NCBI RefSeq assembly: GCF_035440685.1
Contig: NZ_DAORMW010000013.1
Length of the DNA stretch: 64,000 nucleotides
Reading direction: 5' to 3' (one strand)
Origin: Accumulibacter appositus
Lineage (GTDB): Bacteria; Pseudomonadota; Gammaproteobacteria; Burkholderiales; Rhodocyclaceae
Shown: positions 1 to 8,798 of the stretch, in pieces
Numbering within the stretch: the stretch's first letter is position 1
How the letters are laid out: every line of letters begins with the position of its first letter
The notes under the pieces: model-generated
Seen by the model: only the letters and a program-made list of their open reading frames with translations
Told to the model about the DNA's origin: nothing
Database searches by the model: none
Position numbers and translations under genes: made by a program

Positions 1-1428
1 GAAGTCGCTGACCAGGCGACTGCAGAGTGGGTACTCATGCGCGAATTCCTCCATCGTGAAGCGCCGCAATCGGCGGATCACCTGCAGAATGTGCTGGTCC
101 ACCGTATAAACATGGAACAGGTCGTGCTGCATCTGTCCGACGACGCGTCCGAAGTTCGGCAGGTAACGGCCGAGGACGCCCAACTGGTTCATTCGTCGCA
201 AGGTCTGCGTCAGGCGGTTGCCGTGGGTGAAGAGTTCCAGGAAACGAGTTCGATTGGCCGGCTGCTGGCGGAAATCCTCATCGATCAGCGTGCGCGCTCG
301 CCACAGGGCACGCTGCGCACAGGCGGTCATGCCGTGCAAGCCGGCATGCTGCTGGAGTAGCAGAAAGGCCTCCAGCACGGCCTCCGGGGCGTCGCTGAAA
401 ACACTCTCGTGCACTACGTCGAGGAGTTCGTGCGTATTCTGGAAACGTTCGTTGATCGGCTGCGGTGCCTCGTCCCGAGGTGGCACGAGTGCGGCGCCGA
501 TGTTCTGCAGCAGGATGGCGTTGATCTGGAGTACCGCTTTCGCCCGCCGATAGTACTGTTGCATCAGTAGCTCGCTGGCTCGGCGGGCGCTGCTGGCCGT
601 GAAACCGAGTTGCTCGGCAATTGCCGTCTGGTATTCGAAGAGCAGGCGGTCCTCGCGTCGGCCGGCGAGCAAGTGCAGGCGCGTGCGTAGATTGCGCAGG
701 AAGGCCTCGCTGTCTTCGAGAAGATGTTCCTCGTCGGGGGTGATGAAGCCCCGCTGCGCGAGATCCTTCCAGCACCGGCCAAAGCCTGCCGCCTGGGTGA
801 TCCAGAGAATCAGCTGCAGATCGCGCAAGCCTCCGGGTCCTTCCTTGCAGTTCGCTTCCAGGCTGTAGGGCGTTTCGCCGAATCGCTGGTGGCGGTCCTC
901 CTGCTCGATGCGCTTGCTCTGAAAGAAGTTCTGCGCGTCCATGGCCGGCTTCAGTCGTGCCGATAGCTCATCAAAAAGCGGCGCGCTGCCAGTCAGCCGG
1001 CGCGCTTCGATCATTGCCGTCTGTACGGTAATATCCCTGGCTGCTTCCTCCAGGCACTGTTCTATGGTGCGCACGCTGTGGCCGGTCTCCAGCCCGATGT
1101 CCCAGAGCAGGCGGACCAGGCGTTCAAGCTGTGCGCTGAGCACGTCGTCGGCTTGCGCAGGCAACAGAATCAGGAGATCGACGTCGGAAGCCGGGTACAG
1201 TTCGCCTCTGCCGTAACCGCCGACGGCCAGGAGAGCAAGCGTTGGCGGTAAGTTCAGCTGTCGCCAAAGGTCGCACAGGGCCTGGTCGATCAGGTGGCAT
1301 CGCGCGTGTAGCAGATGAAGCGCGTCCCCCTTGGCCAGGAACTGCTCACAGCTAGTCCGCCGACCTTCATGGAGTCGGTTCTTGAAGGTGCTGACAATGG
1401 CAAGGTCATCGTGTCGATCGGCGCTCAT
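1..1428 (-). CDS. glnD: [Protein-PII] uridylyltransferase, N-terminal part (runs off window)
   Basis: GlnD uridylylates and deuridylylates the PII nitrogen-signalling proteins in the cytoplasm in response to glutamine. The visible 476 residues begin at ATG 1428 and contain the nucleotidyltransferase signature GGYGRGELYPASDVDLLIL (about residues 70-88). The frame reaches the start of the HD domain (HVYTVDQH, about residue 439) before the left edge. The remaining HD region and the ACT domains lie outside. The reading frame is open throughout with no stops. The gene is divergent from the citrate synthase homologue at 2033. The family call is very secure; only the C-terminus is unseen. Confidence 0.95.
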   Translation of the reverse strand, partial: MSADRHDDLAIVSTFKNRLHEGRRTSCEQFLAKGDALHLLHARCHLIDQALCDLWRQLNLPPTLALLAVGGYGRGELYPASDVDLLILLPAQADDVLSAQLERLVRLLWDIGLETGHSVRTIEQCLEEAARDITVQTAMIEARRLTGSAPLFDELSARLKPAMDAQNFFQSKRIEQEDRHQRFGETPYSLEANCKEGPGGLRDLQLILWITQAAGFGRCWKDLAQRGFITPDEEHLLEDSEAFLRNLRTRLHLLAGRREDRLLFEYQTAIAEQLGFTASSARRASELLMQQYYRRAKAVLQINAILLQNIGAALVPPRDEAPQPINERFQNTHELLDVVHESVFSDAPEAVLEAFLLLQQHAGLHGMTACAQRALWRARTLIDEDFRQQPANRTRFLELFTHGNRLTQTLRRMNQLGVLGRYLPNFGRVVGQMQHDLFHVYTVDQHILQVIRRLRRFTMEEFAHEYPLCSRLVSDF

Positions 1429-2032
1429 CGCTTATCGCCGGGCGTTAAGGCCGTTCGCCGGTTCGCTTCGGCGTACTTCCCGCTTTATAGGGGTCGAGCG
1501 CGCGAAGCAGGACGGGATTTTCAGTATTTTCATCTCATTTTCCGGTGATCAAGGATGCCGGCAATTTCGCCGGTTGCGCGTGCCATGGCAGTAGTCCAAG
1601 CAAGATTCGTGCGCAGCATGGCGTTCTTCCGGGCGCGCGATTCGTTCTTTTCTGAGCGGTCCTTCGCTGTGGCGAGTGCATGCCGGTTGGCGTCCCAAGG
1701 TTTTCTCGCTGGAACTGAGGTACACTTGGACACTGAAGTCGTCATTGGGCAAAGGTGTTCTGGCGCGGCTGCCTGATGGCACCAAGCAGGTGCGCTTGCG
1801 GCGCGTGCGGCCCCGAAGCCGGGCGCGTTTTCCGACCACCGTGTGGGGAGCCGTCGTCCCGATTAGTCGTCTGATTGCCGGCCGCAGCCGCGAGCTTGGC
1901 TGGAGAGCTTAATTGAGCGCAGGTGAAGGCGCCGAGGCCCAGGGCCTTGGCAAGAGCGGGTCAGGCTCCTGGCCTCGGTCTTTTCTTCCACCTGCACGTT
2001 GTGATGTCGAGTATTTGGAGGGGAGTTGACTG
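1429..2032. other. Intergenic region, about 600 bp, no supported gene
   Basis: This gap separates divergent glnD and the citrate synthase homologue. Short open frames exist on both strands, but none has a recognisable motif or a credible ribosome binding site, and none extends a known neighbour. The only structured element I can support is the hairpin with a T-rich tail at about 1932-1987. Confidence 0.5.
1932..1987 (+). terminator. Terminator-like hairpin upstream of the citrate synthase homologue
   Basis: The arm CCGAGGCC (1932-1939) pairs perfectly with GGCCTCGG (1971-1978), with further partial pairing inside. It is followed by a T-rich run TCTTTTCTT (1979-1987). It lies 45 bp before the ATG at 2033 and points the same way. 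It could end an unseen upstream transcript or act as an attenuator in the leader of the downstream gene. Confidence 0.5.
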
Positions 2033-3337
2033 ATGAGCAGCGAACGCAAGGCGACTTTGACTATTCCTGGAGAAGCTCCGGTGCAGTTTCCGATTCTTAC
2101 CCCGACGCACGGTAACGAGTGCGTGGATATTCGTGCGCTCGGCGGCAACACCGATCGCTTCGGGTATGACTCCGGATTCGAGTCGACCGCCAGCTGCAAA
2201 TCGAGCATTACGTACATTGATGGTGCTAAGGGTGAACTCCTCTATCGCGGCTATCCGATCGAGCAACTCACCGAGCACTGCGATTTCCTTGAAGTGGCTT
2301 ATCTGCTGAAGAATGGCGAGCTGCCGAACGCCGAGCAGAAAGCCAGCTTTTCAGCGACGATCACGAAGAACACGCCCGTCCATAACCAGATGGTGAACTT
2401 CTACCACGGCTTTCGGCGCGATGCGCATACCATGCCGGTGATGGTTGGTGTGGTCGGTGCCCTGTCTGCGTTTCATCGTGAGGCCGCTGACTTCTCCGAT
2501 GTTGAGCAGCGCAGTCTCACCATTCATCGGATCATCGCCAAGATGCCGACGATTGCGGCAATGGCTTACAAGTACACCATGGGTCATCCGCCGGTAAACC
2601 CGCGTGCCGACCTGGATTACGCGGCCAATTTCGTCTACATGATGTTTGCCAACCCCGCGGAAAAATTCCAGTTGAACCCGGTGCTGATGCGGGCATTCGA
2701 CCGCCTTCTCATCCTGCACGCCGACCACGCTCAGGATGCTTCAACCTCGACGGTGCGGATGGCGGGTTCGTCAGGGGCCAATCCCTTCGCCTGCATTTCT
2801 GCCGCCATAGCCTGTCTGTCCGGTCGCGAGCATGGTGGCGCCAGTGAAGCCTGCCTCGCGATGCTGCAGGAAGTTGGCGATGTACGGAAGGTTGCGGAGA
2901 TGATCAGTCGCTCAAAGATCGAAAGCGATCGCTCCAAGGTGACCGGCTTTGGGCTCTACGTCTATCGCAACTTCGATCCGCGCGCGAAACTCATGCGCCG
3001 ATTGTGTACCGAAGTGCTGACCGAGCTGGGCCTGGAAAATGATCCGCTGTTCAAGCTGGCCATAGAGCTCGACCGGATCGCACTGGAAGACCCGTACTTC
3101 GTCGAGAACAAGCTCTACCCGAACGTCGATTTTTACTCGGGTATTCTGCAGAAGGCGCTGGGTCTGCCGGCTTCGATGTTTGGCTGCGTCGTTGCCGTGG
3201 CGCGCACCGCAGGATGGATGGCGCAGTGGGAAGAGATGCGTGCCGACCCGGAATACAAGATCGCCCGTCCACGCCAGCTGTATGTTGGCCCCGTACGGCG
3301 CGACGTCCCCGCCGCTTTCGCGCGCTCTGACTTGTAG
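2033..3337 (+). CDS. Type II citrate synthase homologue lacking a catalytic histidine
   Basis: At 434 aa it is the usual length for a bacterial type II citrate synthase and is similar along its full length. Using E. coli GltA numbering, H226 (here H229 in LHADH), H264 (H267 in REHGGASEA), R314 (R317 in FDPRA), D362 (D366 in YPNVDFYSG) and R387 (R391) are kept. The otherwise near-invariant FGHRVYKN is FGLYVYRN here, so H305 and its neighbouring Arg are replaced by L308 and Y309. HADHEQN is also HADHAQD. H305 contacts oxaloacetate and takes part in condensation. The protein may therefore be a weak or altered enzyme, a regulatory pseudoenzyme, or use another substrate. A canonical gltA presumably lies elsewhere. 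The ribosome binding site is GGAGGGG before ATG 2033. Confidence 0.9.
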   Translation: MSSERKATLTIPGEAPVQFPILTPTHGNECVDIRALGGNTDRFGYDSGFESTASCKSSITYIDGAKGELLYRGYPIEQLTEHCDFLEVAYLLKNGELPNAEQKASFSATITKNTPVHNQMVNFYHGFRRDAHTMPVMVGVVGALSAFHREAADFSDVEQRSLTIHRIIAKMPTIAAMAYKYTMGHPPVNPRADLDYAANFVYMMFANPAEKFQLNPVLMRAFDRLLILHADHAQDASTSTVRMAGSSGANPFACISAAIACLSGREHGGASEACLAMLQEVGDVRKVAEMISRSKIESDRSKVTGFGLYVYRNFDPRAKLMRRLCTEVLTELGLENDPLFKLAIELDRIALEDPYFVENKLYPNVDFYSGILQKALGLPASMFGCVVAVARTAGWMAQWEEMRADPEYKIARPRQLYVGPVRRDVPAAFARSDL

Positions 3338-3410
3338 ACTCGCGTGGCAGTCGGCGGCGTCTACCCGGCGGGAGTCGCCGAAGCGCCTTTCACGGTAACC
3401 GAGGCGCGCC

Positions 3411-4001
3411 CTACTTTACTGACAACGGCCGCGTTACCGACAAGGCGCCGCGTATTTCACCGGTGGTATAGCCGGTGGCCTGGTCGTGTGGGTAATCCTT
3501 GGCCAGTGCAGCCTTGAGCTCGGGTGAGAGCGAGTCGGCTGGGCCGTGGCAGGTCTGACACACCTCGACGACTGGCAGCGCTTTCATGTAGCGGAACTGG
3601 CGCTGCCCGTCGCTGGCTACGATGATCTCGCCCACTTCCAACTGCTGAACCTTGGCGCCGTTGGCGACCTGAATGTTGAAGTCGGCCAACTGTCGCGCTT
3701 CCCAGGCGTCAGGGGTGCCGGTGGTCGCATTGCGCGCTTTCAGGCTGACGCGGTGGATCGCCCAGCCGGTCTGCCGCCGCATTTCCTGTAGCAGTTGCGG
3801 CGCCTTCTCCTTGCAGACCGAAATGGCGGCAACGGGTCCCTGTTCCTGCACCGCCGCCTGCATCGCCTGGACCACTTTTGGCAATACTGGTAGAGCGGTC
3901 TTGCGTGTGTCGGCCATAAGTGCAGCCGTATCCTGCGCGTGGACGGCCTGTATGGTAAGGTTGAGCGAAAGGGCAAGGATGGCTGTGGTGGCGATCTTCA
4001 T
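3411..4001 (-). CDS. Periplasmic DUF3365 (Tll0287-like) c-type haem protein
   Basis: This 196-aa exported protein has a signal peptide (MKIATTAILALSLNLTIQ onward, cleavage near VHA-QD) and one c-type haem site, CQTCH, in its C-terminal half. Its fold family is DUF3365, the haem-containing sensor-like domain also found at the N-terminus of some histidine kinases. Here it stands alone, so it may sense redox or gas ligands or carry electrons in the periplasm. I chose ATG 4001 because GGGAG lies 8 nt upstream and the signal peptide then starts cleanly. An in-frame upstream start at 4019 is less likely. Its upstream region carries an inverted repeat over the promoter (4020-4039). Confidence 0.85.
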   Translation of the reverse strand: MKIATTAILALSLNLTIQAVHAQDTAALMADTRKTALPVLPKVVQAMQAAVQEQGPVAAISVCKEKAPQLLQEMRRQTGWAIHRVSLKARNATTGTPDAWEARQLADFNIQVANGAKVQQLEVGEIIVASDGQRQFRYMKALPVVEVCQTCHGPADSLSPELKAALAKDYPHDQATGYTTGEIRGALSVTRPLSVK

Positions 4002-4019
4002 GGCGACTCCCGTTTGCAC

Positions 4020-4039
4020 ATTAGAAAAGTCTAATATAG
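4020..4039 (-). promoter_or_regulatory. Inverted repeat overlapping -10 of the DUF3365 gene
   Basis: The perfect repeat ATTAGA-N4-TCTAAT (4020-4035) overlaps a TATATT box on the minus strand (4034-4039), about 33 bp before ATG 4001. The position suggests a repressor site. The cognate regulator cannot be named from sequence. Confidence 0.45.
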
Positions 4040-4297
4040 CATGCCTGGACTGTGCCGGCCACCCTGCGTCTCTCTAACGGCGGCGCGTTTATCCTCGGCG
4101 GCGTGGCTCCCCTCGGACGTTTCGGCGTTACAGCGCCCCCCGGTGTGGATTTGTCCTGCACCGTCACGGTGCATCGACGGGTGCCTCGCGCACCGTTCGC
4201 TGGCGTCGCAGGCTCTTTGCTGCATGGCTTTGGCCCGCTTGCGACCTGCCCGACACTGGCATGGTTTCTGCTTTTAAACGACTAACCCACTCTGTCG

Positions 4298-5722
4298 GTG
4301 AGCCTCATGAATGCAGATTTCTACAACGAGATGTACGATTCGGCGGGCAAGTTGCGACCCCATTACGAGGGTTTTGCGGCTTGGCTGAACTCGATTTCGC
4401 CCGAGCGCCTGGCAAGCAAACAGGCCGAGGCCGACACGGCATTCCATCGTCTTGGCATCACCTTCGCCGTTTATGGCGAGAAGTCCGGTACCGAGCGCCT
4501 GATACCGTTTGACATCATCCCTCGCATCATCCCGGCGGTGGAATGGACGGCATTGCAGGCAGGATTATGGCAGCGGGTCAAAGCTCTGAACGCCTTTCTG
4601 CACGACATCTACCATGACCAGGAGATTCTTGCCGCCGGGCACATTCCGAGCGAGCAGGTGCTGAACAACACCCAGTTTCGCCGCGAGATGATCGGTGTTG
4701 ACCTGCCGGCCGGAATTTACGCGCACATCGCTGGCGTCGATATGGTGCGAGCCGGGGCGGGCGAATCCTATGTCCTTGAAGACAACCTGCGGGTACCGTC
4801 CGGGGTGTCGTATATGCTCGAAGACCGCAAGATGATGATGCGCCTCTTTCCCGAGCTTTTCTCACGGCACATGGTCGCCCCGGTGCAGCATTACCCCGAC
4901 ATGCTGCTGGAAAACCTGCGCAGCGTGGCGCCAAAAGGGGTTGCCGATCCGGCCGTGGTGGTGTTGACCCCCGGCGCGTATAACAGCGCCTACTTCGAAC
5001 ATAGTTTTCTGGCCCAGCAAATGGGCGTTGAACTTGTCGAGGGGCGAGACCTTTTCGTCAAGGAGCGGACGGTGTTCATGCGCACTACGCAGGGTCCGCA
5101 GCGGGTCGACGTGATCTATCGCCGCATCGATGACGATTTCCTTGATCCGCTGGCGTTCAACAAGGACTCGATGCTTGGCGTGCCGGGTCTGCTCGGTGCC
5201 TATCAGGCGGGCAACGTCAATCTGGCCAATGCTATCGGCACGGGCGTCGCCGACGATAAGTCGATCTACCCGTACGTACCCGAGATGATCCGCTTCTATC
5301 TCGGCGAGGAGCCGACCCTGCACAACGTGCCGACCTGGATGCTGCGCAAGCCCGATGACCTCAAGTACGTACTGGCGCACCTGCCGGAACTGGTGGTCAA
5401 GGAAGTGCATGGCGCCGGCGGGTACGGAATGCTGGTTGGGCCGGCATCGAGCAAGGCCGAGATCGAGAGCTTCCGCGCGCGCATTGTGGCGGCGCCGGAG
5501 AAATACATTGCTCAGCCGACGCTGGCCTTGTCCAATTGCCCGACCTTCGTGGAGTCGGGCATCGCGCCGCGCCATCTCGATCTGCGTCCCTTTGTGTTGT
5601 CCGGAACGAGTATCGGCATGGTCCCCGGCGGCCTCACCCGGGTCGCGTTGCGTGAGGGTTCGCTGGTGGTTAACTCGTCGCAGGGTGGCGGTACCAAGGA
5701 CACCTGGGTCCTGGAGAACTGA
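4298..5722 (+). CDS. Circularly permuted ATP-grasp type 2 protein (DUF404/DUF407)
   Basis: This 474-aa cytoplasmic protein belongs to the circularly permuted ATP-grasp family, whose members are predicted to form amide or peptide bonds from ATP, an amine and a carboxylate. Conserved stretches include the VLTPGAYNSAYFEHSFLA segment, VKEVHGAGGYGM and the C-terminal SSQGGGTKDTWVL. It is followed 18 bp later by an alpha-E gene, the usual partner. GTG 4298 is the longest start, and ATG 4307 is equally possible because GGTGAG sits just before it. The substrate is unknown for the family. Confidence 0.88.
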   Translation: MSLMNADFYNEMYDSAGKLRPHYEGFAAWLNSISPERLASKQAEADTAFHRLGITFAVYGEKSGTERLIPFDIIPRIIPAVEWTALQAGLWQRVKALNAFLHDIYHDQEILAAGHIPSEQVLNNTQFRREMIGVDLPAGIYAHIAGVDMVRAGAGESYVLEDNLRVPSGVSYMLEDRKMMMRLFPELFSRHMVAPVQHYPDMLLENLRSVAPKGVADPAVVVLTPGAYNSAYFEHSFLAQQMGVELVEGRDLFVKERTVFMRTTQGPQRVDVIYRRIDDDFLDPLAFNKDSMLGVPGLLGAYQAGNVNLANAIGTGVADDKSIYPYVPEMIRFYLGEEPTLHNVPTWMLRKPDDLKYVLAHLPELVVKEVHGAGGYGMLVGPASSKAEIESFRARIVAAPEKYIAQPTLALSNCPTFVESGIAPRHLDLRPFVLSGTSIGMVPGGLTRVALREGSLVVNSSQGGGTKDTWVLEN

Positions 5723-5740
5723 GATGGATGGAGAATCGAG

Positions 5741-6673
5741 ATGTTGAGCCGCACCGCTGATCACCTCTACTGGATGGCGCGTTGCACCGAGCGCGCCGAG
5801 AATATGGCTCGTTTGCTCGATGCCTCGTACCAGATGTCGATGGTGCCGCAACCGCTTGCCGTGCAGAACGAGACCTGGCGCGCCATCCTTGCCCTGAACA
5901 GCCAGGAGGAGGCTTTTGCCCAGGCCTACGACGCAGTCACTGCCGAGAATGTCCTGCGCTATACCGTTGTCGATGCTGCCAACCCCTCATCAATCTACAG
6001 TTGCCTGCGCGCTGCTCGCGAGAACGCACATGCCGTCCGCGGTACGCTGACTGCCGAGATGTGGGAGACCGTCAATGCGACCTGGATTGAACTCCGTCAG
6101 CAGGACGTCGATCAGATTCTTGCGCGCGGCGTCAGCGAGTTTTTCGAGTGGGTGAAGCTGCGTTCGGCTCTCACCCGCGGGGTGACCTTCGGGACCATGC
6201 TCCGGGACGATGCCCTGCATTTTATTCGCCTCGGAGGCCTGCTCGAGCGCGGCGACAACACCGCCCGCATTCTCGACATGCAGTACCACATCCTGCGCAA
6301 TGGCGACGAAGGGGCAAGTGACTTCTATCGTTGGGGAGCGTTGTTGCGGTCTTTGTCGGCGTTCCAGGTTTACCGCAAGGTGTATCGTGATGCGATCACG
6401 CCGGCTCGGGTCGCCGAGCTCCTGATACTGCGTATGGATCTGCCACGATCGCTGCATTCTTGTGCCGACGGTATTGCTCGCATGCTGCCTTTGATTGCCA
6501 ACAGCGCTTCGCTAGAGACTCAGCGCAAGGCCGGCATGCTGCATGCCAAGTTGCACTTTGCTCGTATCGAGGATGTTCTGGCCGGAGGCCTGCACGAGTA
6601 CTTGACCGACTTCATGGATCGAATCTATGAGATCGGCGACGGCATCAGTCACGACTTCCTGGTTCCCGCCTGA
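5741..6673 (+). CDS. Alpha-E domain protein (DUF403)
   Basis: This 310-aa, largely helical protein starts with the typical MLSRTADHLYWMARCTERAE, in which the ER..ARLLD segment is highly conserved. The family almost always sits beside a circularly permuted ATP-grasp gene and often beside transglutaminase-like proteases, in a predicted peptide-synthesis or modification system. Here the pair is complete, but no transglutaminase or protease gene follows; the next feature is a tRNA. The two genes are co-directional 18 bp apart and surely form an operon. The biochemical role is not established. Confidence 0.88.
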   Translation: MLSRTADHLYWMARCTERAENMARLLDASYQMSMVPQPLAVQNETWRAILALNSQEEAFAQAYDAVTAENVLRYTVVDAANPSSIYSCLRAARENAHAVRGTLTAEMWETVNATWIELRQQDVDQILARGVSEFFEWVKLRSALTRGVTFGTMLRDDALHFIRLGGLLERGDNTARILDMQYHILRNGDEGASDFYRWGALLRSLSAFQVYRKVYRDAITPARVAELLILRMDLPRSLHSCADGIARMLPLIANSASLETQRKAGMLHAKLHFARIEDVLAGGLHEYLTDFMDRIYEIGDGISHDFLVPA

Positions 6674-6734
6674 AATGCTCGCCACTTTGCTGCATCGCTA
6701 CCGACAGGCGATCGCCGCGGCCGATTGATGCCAA

Positions 6735-6763
6735 TTGACTCGATTGTCGACTTGTGATCTAAT
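6735..6763 (+). promoter_or_regulatory. Sigma-70 promoter of tRNA-Val
   Basis: TTGACT (6735-6740), a 17-bp spacer and TCTAAT (6758-6763) lie about 60 bp upstream of the tRNA on the same strand, a normal distance for a tRNA leader. Confidence 0.6.
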
Positions 6764-6825
6764 CCCGCCTTCTGTCGGTTTGGCGTGTCAACGTGCATGC
6801 TTTCGGTCTCCGGCAGCGACAAGTT

Positions 6826-6900
6826 GGGCGATTAACTCAGGGGTAGAGTGCCACCTTCACACGGTGGAAGTCAGTGGTTCGATCCCACTATCGCCCACCA
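6826..6900 (+). tRNA. tRNA-Val (anticodon CAC)
   Basis: The acceptor stem GGGCGAT/ATCGCCC, D-arm ACTC/GAGT, anticodon stem CCACC/GGTGG and T-arm AGTGG-TTCGATC-CCACT all pair. The seven-base anticodon loop TTCACAC gives anticodon CAC, which reads GUG valine codons. The CCA end is encoded (6898-6900). The gene stands alone with its own promoter, and no integrase gene is next to it. Confidence 0.96.
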
Positions 6901-7171
6901 TCAGGATGCGCCATCCGCGACGCTCTGCGGCGGAGAGGACCGACATTCGGCGGCCGCGCTGGCCGTGCCTGTGGCGCTGCAAGTCGTCTCTCGCGAACGG
7001 GGTGTCCTCTTATGGCCCTGACATTGGCTGCGGGGAGCTACCAGAGCCGCCATGTGGCCACCTTTCTGGTAGAATCGAATTGTCGTCGCCATTCGCCGCC
7101 GTTCCGCGACAACCCGTGAGCGCAGTTCGCGGAGCAGTTCGCGGTTTTCCTTGTTACGATCTCACCATGAC

Positions 7172-7462
7172 ATGACTACTTCGTCGCACGCCTCGTTCAC
7201 CATCGTCGGGCTGACTACCGCCGGCAAGAAATTCCGCCCGAGTGATTGGGCGGAAAGACTCTGCGGAGTGCTGTCTGCCTTCGGTGCCGAGAAACGGATG
7301 CGCTATTCGCCGTACGTCGGGCCGCGCAGCTATAAAGGCCAAAAGGCGGTGTTTGTCGACGGGCGTCTCTACGACGTGGAGCCGATGGCCTATCGCTTCG
7401 TGCTGCACTTTGCGCAGGACAACGACCTGCAGTTGATCGAAGGTCCCTCGCCCGGCCAGTGA
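7172..7462 (+). CDS. DUF3579 family protein
   Basis: This small cytoplasmic protein (96 aa from ATG 7172) matches the DUF3579 family, which is largely confined to betaproteobacteria. Conserved blocks include KFRPSDWAERLCGVLSAFG, YSPYVGP and KAVFVDGRLYDVEPMAYRF. An in-frame TTG at 7151 would add seven residues, but the family usually starts near MTT. An extended -10 (TGGTAGAAT, ending 7075) lies about 95 bp upstream. Function is unknown. Confidence 0.85.
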   Translation: MTTSSHASFTIVGLTTAGKKFRPSDWAERLCGVLSAFGAEKRMRYSPYVGPRSYKGQKAVFVDGRLYDVEPMAYRFVLHFAQDNDLQLIEGPSPGQ

Positions 7463-7523
7463 GTGCTGGCAGTGGTGAGCACCCTTTTCCGATGTTGGCA
7501 CAGGGTGCTGCGGCTGGCCTGTT

Positions 7524-8798
7524 TCAGCGAACCCGGCGAACGTTTGCCCCCAACTGTCCGAGTTTCTCCTCGATACGCTCGTAACCCCGGTCGAGATGAT
7601 AGATGCGCTCGATCTGTGTTTCACCTTGCGCCACCAGGCCGGCAATGACCAGGCTGGCTGAGGCGCGCAGGTCGGTGGCCATGACCGTTGCTCCGTCGAG
7701 ATGGTCGACGCCGGTGACCATCGCGTTACTGGCATCGATCTTGATATCCGCACCTAGGCGGATCAATTCCACGGCGTGCATGAAGCGATTCTCGAAGATC
7801 GTTTCGCGGATCACCGCCGATCCTTCTGCGACGCAGTTGATGGCCATGAACTGGGCTTGCATGTCGGTTGGGAAAGCCGGGTAGGGCGAGGTGCGGATGC
7901 TGACCGCTTTCAGCCGCGGAGGTGCCTGCAGGGTGATGGCGGCGCGCTCGCTGCGCACTTCGCAGCCGGCGTCGAACAGCTTGTCGAGCACCGCATCGAG
8001 ATAGGCAGCCGAGGTGTTGGTCAGACGAATGTGACCCCCGGTCGCCGCGGCCGCACAAAGATAGGTTCCCGTCTCGATGCGATCAGCCATGATCGCATGC
8101 GTGGCGCCGTGCAGGCGCTTGACTCCCTGGATGCGGATCTTGTCGGTACCGGCACCGGCAATCTGTGCGCCCATCGAAACCAGGCAGTTGGCCAGATCGA
8201 CCACCTCGGGTTCGCGAGCCGCGTTCTCAATCACCGTTTCGCCCCTGGCCAGTACTGCGGCCATCATCAGGTTCTCGGTGCCGGTCACCGTGACCATGTC
8301 GGTGAAGATGCGCGCGCCGCTCAGCCCGCGCTGTGCAGGAGCCGCCGTGGCATGGATATAGCCATGCTCGACGTGCAGCTCCGCGCCCATCGCCTGTAGG
8401 CCCTTGATGTGCTGTTCGACAGGTCGGGCGCCGATCGCACAGCCGCCAGGCAGCGACACCCGTGCTTCGCCATGACGCGCCAGGAGGGGGCCGAGGACCA
8501 GAATCGCTGCGCGCATGGTCTTGACCATATCGTAGGGGGCGAGCGGGTTGTCCAGCCCGCGACTGTTCAAGACCAGTCCGTCGGCACCAAGGTCCTCGAC
8601 CTTGACCCCCATCTGCACCAGCAAGCGGAGCATGGTGGCGATGTCCTTGAGCCGTGGCACGTTGGTCAGATGCAGCGGCTCGGAAGAAAGCAGGCTGGCG
8701 CAGAGGATCGGTAGTGCGGCGTTTTTGGCGCCGGAAATGGCGATTTCTCCGGAAAGGGGCGTGCCGCCCTTGATCAGTAACTTATCCACGCGTCGCAC
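7524..8798 (-). CDS. murA: UDP-N-acetylglucosamine 1-carboxyvinyltransferase
   Basis: MurA transfers enolpyruvate from PEP to UDP-GlcNAc, the first committed step of peptidoglycan synthesis in the cytoplasm. At 424 aa it has family length. It carries the substrate-binding lysine in ISGAKNAALP (K25) and the reactive cysteine in LPGGCAIGARPVEQ (C120; C115 in E. coli), so it should be fosfomycin-sensitive type. The GTG start at 8798 lies inside the 3' end of ibaG (17-bp overlap), so the two are translationally coupled. It is the last gene of the long mla-yadGH-ibaG-murA run. Confidence 0.97.
   Translation of the reverse strand: MRRVDKLLIKGGTPLSGEIAISGAKNAALPILCASLLSSEPLHLTNVPRLKDIATMLRLLVQMGVKVEDLGADGLVLNSRGLDNPLAPYDMVKTMRAAILVLGPLLARHGEARVSLPGGCAIGARPVEQHIKGLQAMGAELHVEHGYIHATAAPAQRGLSGARIFTDMVTVTGTENLMMAAVLARGETVIENAAREPEVVDLANCLVSMGAQIAGAGTDKIRIQGVKRLHGATHAIMADRIETGTYLCAAAATGGHIRLTNTSAAYLDAVLDKLFDAGCEVRSERAAITLQAPPRLKAVSIRTSPYPAFPTDMQAQFMAINCVAEGSAVIRETIFENRFMHAVELIRLGADIKIDASNAMVTGVDHLDGATVMATDLRASASLVIAGLVAQGETQIERIYHLDRGYERIEEKLGQLGANVRRVR

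Noticed and set aside
1555..1912. Short plus-strand frames between glnD and the citrate synthase homologue
   Set aside because: Composition is Arg/Ala/Ser-rich, no start signals, and no recognisable similarity.
4862..5851. 329-codon open frame on the minus strand
   Set aside because: It lies antisense to the ATP-grasp and alpha-E genes, has His/Arg/Gln-rich composition typical of a shadow frame, and matches no family.
6826..6900. tRNA-Val as an integration site for a mobile island
   Set aside because: No integrase, no repeated tRNA end nearby, and the flanking genes are ordinary core genes.
6735..7175. 146-codon frame spanning the tRNA-Val gene
   Set aside because: It reads through a tRNA and its promoter; not a gene.
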